Position numbers and translations under genes: made by a program
Notes under the pieces: generated by a model
Seen by the model: the letters and a program-made list of their open reading frames with translations, nothing else
Database searches by the model: none
What the model was told of the DNA's origin: nothing
Source of the DNA: Furfurilactobacillus milii
Lineage (GTDB): Bacteria; Bacillota; Bacilli; Lactobacillales; Lactobacillaceae
DNA: 64,000 nt
Reading direction: 5' to 3'
NCBI RefSeq assembly: GCF_021654115.1
Contig: NZ_JAIWJF010000009.1
Span: 1-64,000 of the forward strand
Shown: positions 61,580 through 64,000 of the stretch, in pieces
How positions within the stretch are numbered: the first letter of the stretch is position 1
How the letters are laid out: each line of letters opens with the position of its first letter

Positions 61580-62614
61580 CTAGCGTTGTGTAAAGTAGTT
61601 GATGCCCATCGCGTCACGAACTTCTTGAAGCGTTTTGTTAGCAACTTCATTGGCATGAGCCGAACCATCTTCAAGAACTTTGTAAACGTAGTCCAGATTA
61701 GCAGCGTATTCTGCGCGCCGTTTGCGAATCGGTGCTAACGTTGCTTCCAACACTTCGTTTAAGTAACGTTTGATTTTGACGTCACCGAGACCACCGGCTT
61801 GGTACTGCGCCTTTAAGTCAGCAACATGGGCCTTGTCTGGGTCAAAAATATCGAGGTAGGTAAAGACAGTATTTCCTTCTACGTGACCAGGATCGCTCAC
61901 TTTAATATGTTCGGGGTCTGTATACATCGACATGACTTTCTTGGTGACCGTGTCGGCGTCATCCGACAGATAGATCGCGTTGCCGAGTGATTTACTCATC
62001 TTCGCGTTACCATCTAAGCCAGGAATCCGGCCTTCCCCCTTTGGTGGGAATACGCCTTCTGGTTCAACCAAAATATCTTTGTGGTAAGCACCGTTAAATG
62101 AACGAACAAGCTCCCGTGCCTGTTCCAGCATTGGCTCTTGATCATCACCGACCGGTACCGTTGTTGCCTTGAACGCTGTGATATCAGCCGTTTGACTCAC
62201 TGGATACGTCAAGAAACCAGCGGGAATACTCTGGCCGAAACCTTTTTGACTGATTTCTGACTTGACGGTTGGGTTTCGTTCCAAACGAGCTAAGCTGACT
62301 AAGTTTAAGTAGATCATGGTCAACTCGTTGAGGGCAGGAATCTGCGACTGAACTAAAATCGTCGACTTCTTCGGATCGATGCCAACGGCCAAGTAATCTA
62401 GTGTCACTTCTGTCAGACTTTTACGGATTTTTTCTGGGTCACGCGCGTTATCTGTCAACGCCTGCATGTCAGCAATCATAATAAACGTTTCGTAATCACC
62501 GGAATTTTGTAACGCAACCCGGTTTCTCAAAGATCCTACATAGTGACCAATGTGCAACTTGCCTGTTGGCCGGTCACCCGTTAAAATTATTTTTTTCTCA
62601 TTTGCATTTGCCAT
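61580..62614 (-). CDS. trpS: tryptophanyl-tRNA synthetase
   Basis: 344 aa from ATG 62614 (AAAGGAG upstream). HIGH-type motif in [16 protein letters not shown] (9-24) and KMSKS in [11 protein letters not shown] (about 198-208). Preceded by a T-box leader with a UGG specifier, so expression should rise when tRNA-Trp is uncharged. Confidence 0.97.
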   Translation of the reverse strand: MANANEKKIILTGDRPTGKLHIGHYVGSLRNRVALQNSGDYETFIMIADMQALTDNARDPEKIRKSLTEVTLDYLAVGIDPKKSTILVQSQIPALNELTMIYLNLVSLARLERNPTVKSEISQKGFGQSIPAGFLTYPVSQTADITAFKATTVPVGDDQEPMLEQARELVRSFNGAYHKDILVEPEGVFPPKGEGRIPGLDGNAKMSKSLGNAIYLSDDADTVTKKVMSMYTDPEHIKVSDPGHVEGNTVFTYLDIFDPDKAHVADLKAQYQAGGLGDVKIKRYLNEVLEATLAPIRKRRAEYAANLDYVYKVLEDGSAHANEVANKTLQEVRDAMGINYFTQR

Positions 62615-62647
62615 ATTGGTCTCCTTTTTTCGTGCTGACGTTGGAAA

Positions 62648-62889
62648 CAAAAACCGTCCCATGACGCCAACACAAATACTGTATTGTCATCATAGGACGG
62701 TTACCCGCGGTGCCACCTATTTTGGATGCGTGGCGCGCAAACGCACACTACATCCCGCTTTATTAATGTCATTTAGTTGATTGACCCTGATAGCTAACTG
62801 CCCACTTCGGTCGTGATGACTGGCTCTCAACATCTCAGTCTCGCTGTAGTTAGACCTACTCTACGGTTAGCGTGGTAAAACATGGTCAA
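62648..62889 (-). ncRNA. T-box leader of trpS, specifier UGG
   Basis: Minus strand. The T-box sequence AGGTGGCACCGCGGGT is at 62703-62718. The stem I base is GCTAAC...GTTAGC with inner GGTC/GACC; the bulge between carries AGTA on the 5' side and GAAGTGGGCA on the 3' side, so UGG (Trp) at 62802-62804 is the specifier. The terminator stem CCGTCC.TGATGAC/GTCAT.GGACGG (62653-62700) ends in TTTTTG. Uncharged tRNA-Trp would stabilise the antiterminator. Confidence 0.93.
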
Positions 62890-62896
62890 TAAATTA

Positions 62897-62925
62897 ATTA
62901 TAACGGCTTTCGTGAAGCCTGTCAA
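62897..62925 (-). promoter_or_regulatory. trpS promoter
   Basis: Perfect consensus on minus: TTGACA (62920-62925), 17 bp, TATAAT (62897-62902). Confidence 0.92.
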
Positions 62926-63064
62926 AGCCCAGTCTCACAGTCACACAAACTGTAATTCAACATGATTGACACAAACCTTTTTCGCGCATAAAATGGTTTG
63001 CGTTTAGTTACCAACAATTTGGATGCACTTAGGCTTTTAATTCAAACCTTAGGTAAAATGTCTG

Positions 63065-63533
63065 CGTTCTGTCTGTCAGGGACGCCGTTTCATGGGACCG
63101 GACTTAGCCCCCAGAACGGTCTAAGCCCTCGACTTGAAGCCTCATAAACCCGAGTCTTCAAGCTCGTCCCGCAATCCTAAGTGGCCCAATCCGCCACCAA
63201 GGATTGCCTTCACGAAACTCTGTCCCTGACCGACTCCACTACTGTTACAGTTGCCCGAGTTCAACACACTGTTACAAGTGCTCACTATTACCACAAAAGG
63301 TAATGACGGAACGTCGGCTCAGTGTATTGAGGCAACACAGCGGTCGCTGGAGGGCGATGGCCGTGAAAACCTGCCGTGAAGGTGTTGTTAGTGCGGCGGT
63401 TTAGGCCGGATTTACAACACGGACGCGCTTGAAGACGCGGTTTTCGGCTTCAAGGCGAGGTTGAAAGACTCCGATTTTAAGGAGGCTTGATCCGGTCCCA
63501 CAGCAGTTTTCACCACCACCAACCGGAAGCGGA
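63065..63533. repeat. Element F: facing pair of structured modules (type 2 left, type 1 right)
   Basis: Left module 63065-63241, right module 63345-63533, centre 103 bp. Left stems: closing GTCAGGGAC/GTCCCTGAC; CTTGAAG.CTC/GAG.CTTCAAG; GCAATCCT/AGGATTGC with GTGGC/GCCAC inside. Right stems: GTTTTCAC/GTGAAAAC (part of closing helix); CTTGAAG/CTTCAAG; GTGTTGT/ACAACAC; CTCC/GGAG. The left module ends CACGAAACTCTGTCCCTGACCGACTCCACT, closely matching element C. It lies between the divergent trpS promoter and helD. Confidence 0.88.
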
Positions 63534-63623
63534 CTTTTAGTTTTAGATTGAACTATTTATTTTCATATGAGGTCTCAGGGCTTCATAAATAGACTTGTCA
63601 CTGATCACACGGAGGCTAATTAT

Positions 63624-64000
63624 TTGGATAACGAAGAACGACAGCATGAACAGCAGCGTGTAGATCAAGTCATGGACGAGATCAACCGCCAGTTGGTCGA
63701 CAATCAGCAACAATTTGAACGAGCACACCACGAAACTAGCGCCATTCAGAAAAACTATGCTGAAAACGCATCAGTCAACACGTTTGAAGTTGATGATGCA
63801 ATGGAAACCAATGCACAGCTGCAACAGCAACGACAATTAGTTTATCTGGCCGTGACTAACGAAGCGACCATTCGTCAACAACTCGACAATTTAAAACAAC
63901 TCAAAGAATCACCTTATTTCGGACGAATCGACATTCAGGATGCCGGCGAATCCAAACCGGAATCTTTATACATTGGGACGTTTTCACTCACCAACGAAGC
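63624..64000 (+). CDS. helD: RNA polymerase recycling helicase HelD, 5' part only
   Basis: Open to the right edge; 125 complete codons visible from TTG 63624, with GGAGG 8 bp upstream. Begins (M)DNEERQHEQQRVDQVMDE and continues as a long coiled-coil arm rich in Gln and Glu, then SPYFGRIDIQ and SLYIGTFSL, the typical start of the UvrD-like HelD proteins that strip stalled RNA polymerase from DNA. The ATPase domains lie beyond the window. Confidence 0.85.
   Translation, partial: MDNEERQHEQQRVDQVMDEINRQLVDNQQQFERAHHETSAIQKNYAENASVNTFEVDDAMETNAQLQQQRQLVYLAVTNEATIRQQLDNLKQLKESPYFGRIDIQDAGESKPESLYIGTFSLTNE

Overview
This is a 64 kb chromosomal stretch from a low-to-moderate G+C Gram-positive bacterium. 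Gene content and order point to Lactobacillaceae: the pth-mfd-...-tilS-hpt-ftsH-hslO-dusB-lysS run ahead of an rRNA operon, ldh divergent from pth, and rsmA-veg-ispE. I cannot fix the genus from sequence alone; Furfurilactobacillus, Secundilactobacillus or Lactiplantibacillus relatives are plausible. No prophage, CRISPR array, transposase or complete rRNA/tRNA gene is visible.

Layout. 1-480: two strong minus-strand promoters and the pre-16S leader of an rRNA operon that lies off the left edge. 0.6-15.9 kb: a minus-strand housekeeping run (translation quality, tRNA modification, proteolysis, cell division, repair). 16.2-18.0 kb: ldh and a CBS-domain protein on plus. 18.8-24.6 kb: mazEF, alr, acpS, cshA, murF on minus. 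24.8-29.5 kb: a low-molecular-weight phosphatase, sortase A, two MFS exporters, L31 type B. 29.7-34.4 kb: murA, pyrG with an attenuator leader, rpoE, a DUF1934 protein. 34.7-37.7 kb: LipL-like transferase, HD hydrolase, HAD phosphatase on plus. 38.3-46 kb: a small membrane protein, a Ser/Thr-rich lipoprotein, prs, glmU, purR and a metal ABC importer. 46.2-48.1 kb: an antibiotic-resistance-type ABC-F gene behind a leader with two tiny upstream ORFs. 48.2-62.9 kb: hydrolase, ispE, veg, rsmA, rnmV, tatD, metG, DUF72, Sir2, an IpaB/EvcA-type protein, mvaA, ppx and trpS with a T-box. 63.6 kb to the edge: start of helD.

The most unusual content is a family of long intergenic elements (A 18149-18752, C 37821-38268, D 50121-50684, E 58750-59280, F 63065-63533, and a collapsed remnant B near 25391-25470). 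Each intact element is two facing modules of about 180-200 nt, both starting at the outer edge with a segment ending GTGGGACCGG, around a short unrelated centre. Every module can fold into one closed shape: a long closing helix around three hairpins. The stems differ in sequence between modules, yet the two sides of each stem change together. That is a compensatory pattern expected of a selected RNA (or single-stranded DNA) fold rather than simple repeat homology. I do not recognise this family.

Other points of note: MurA has Asp where the fosfomycin-target Cys normally sits; ispE appears to start at ACG behind a perfect Shine-Dalgarno and is an orphan MEP-pathway gene beside a mevalonate-pathway mvaA; the pyrG leader has the 5'-GGGC start and GCTCCC terminator arm of the CTP-sensing reiterative-transcription mechanism.
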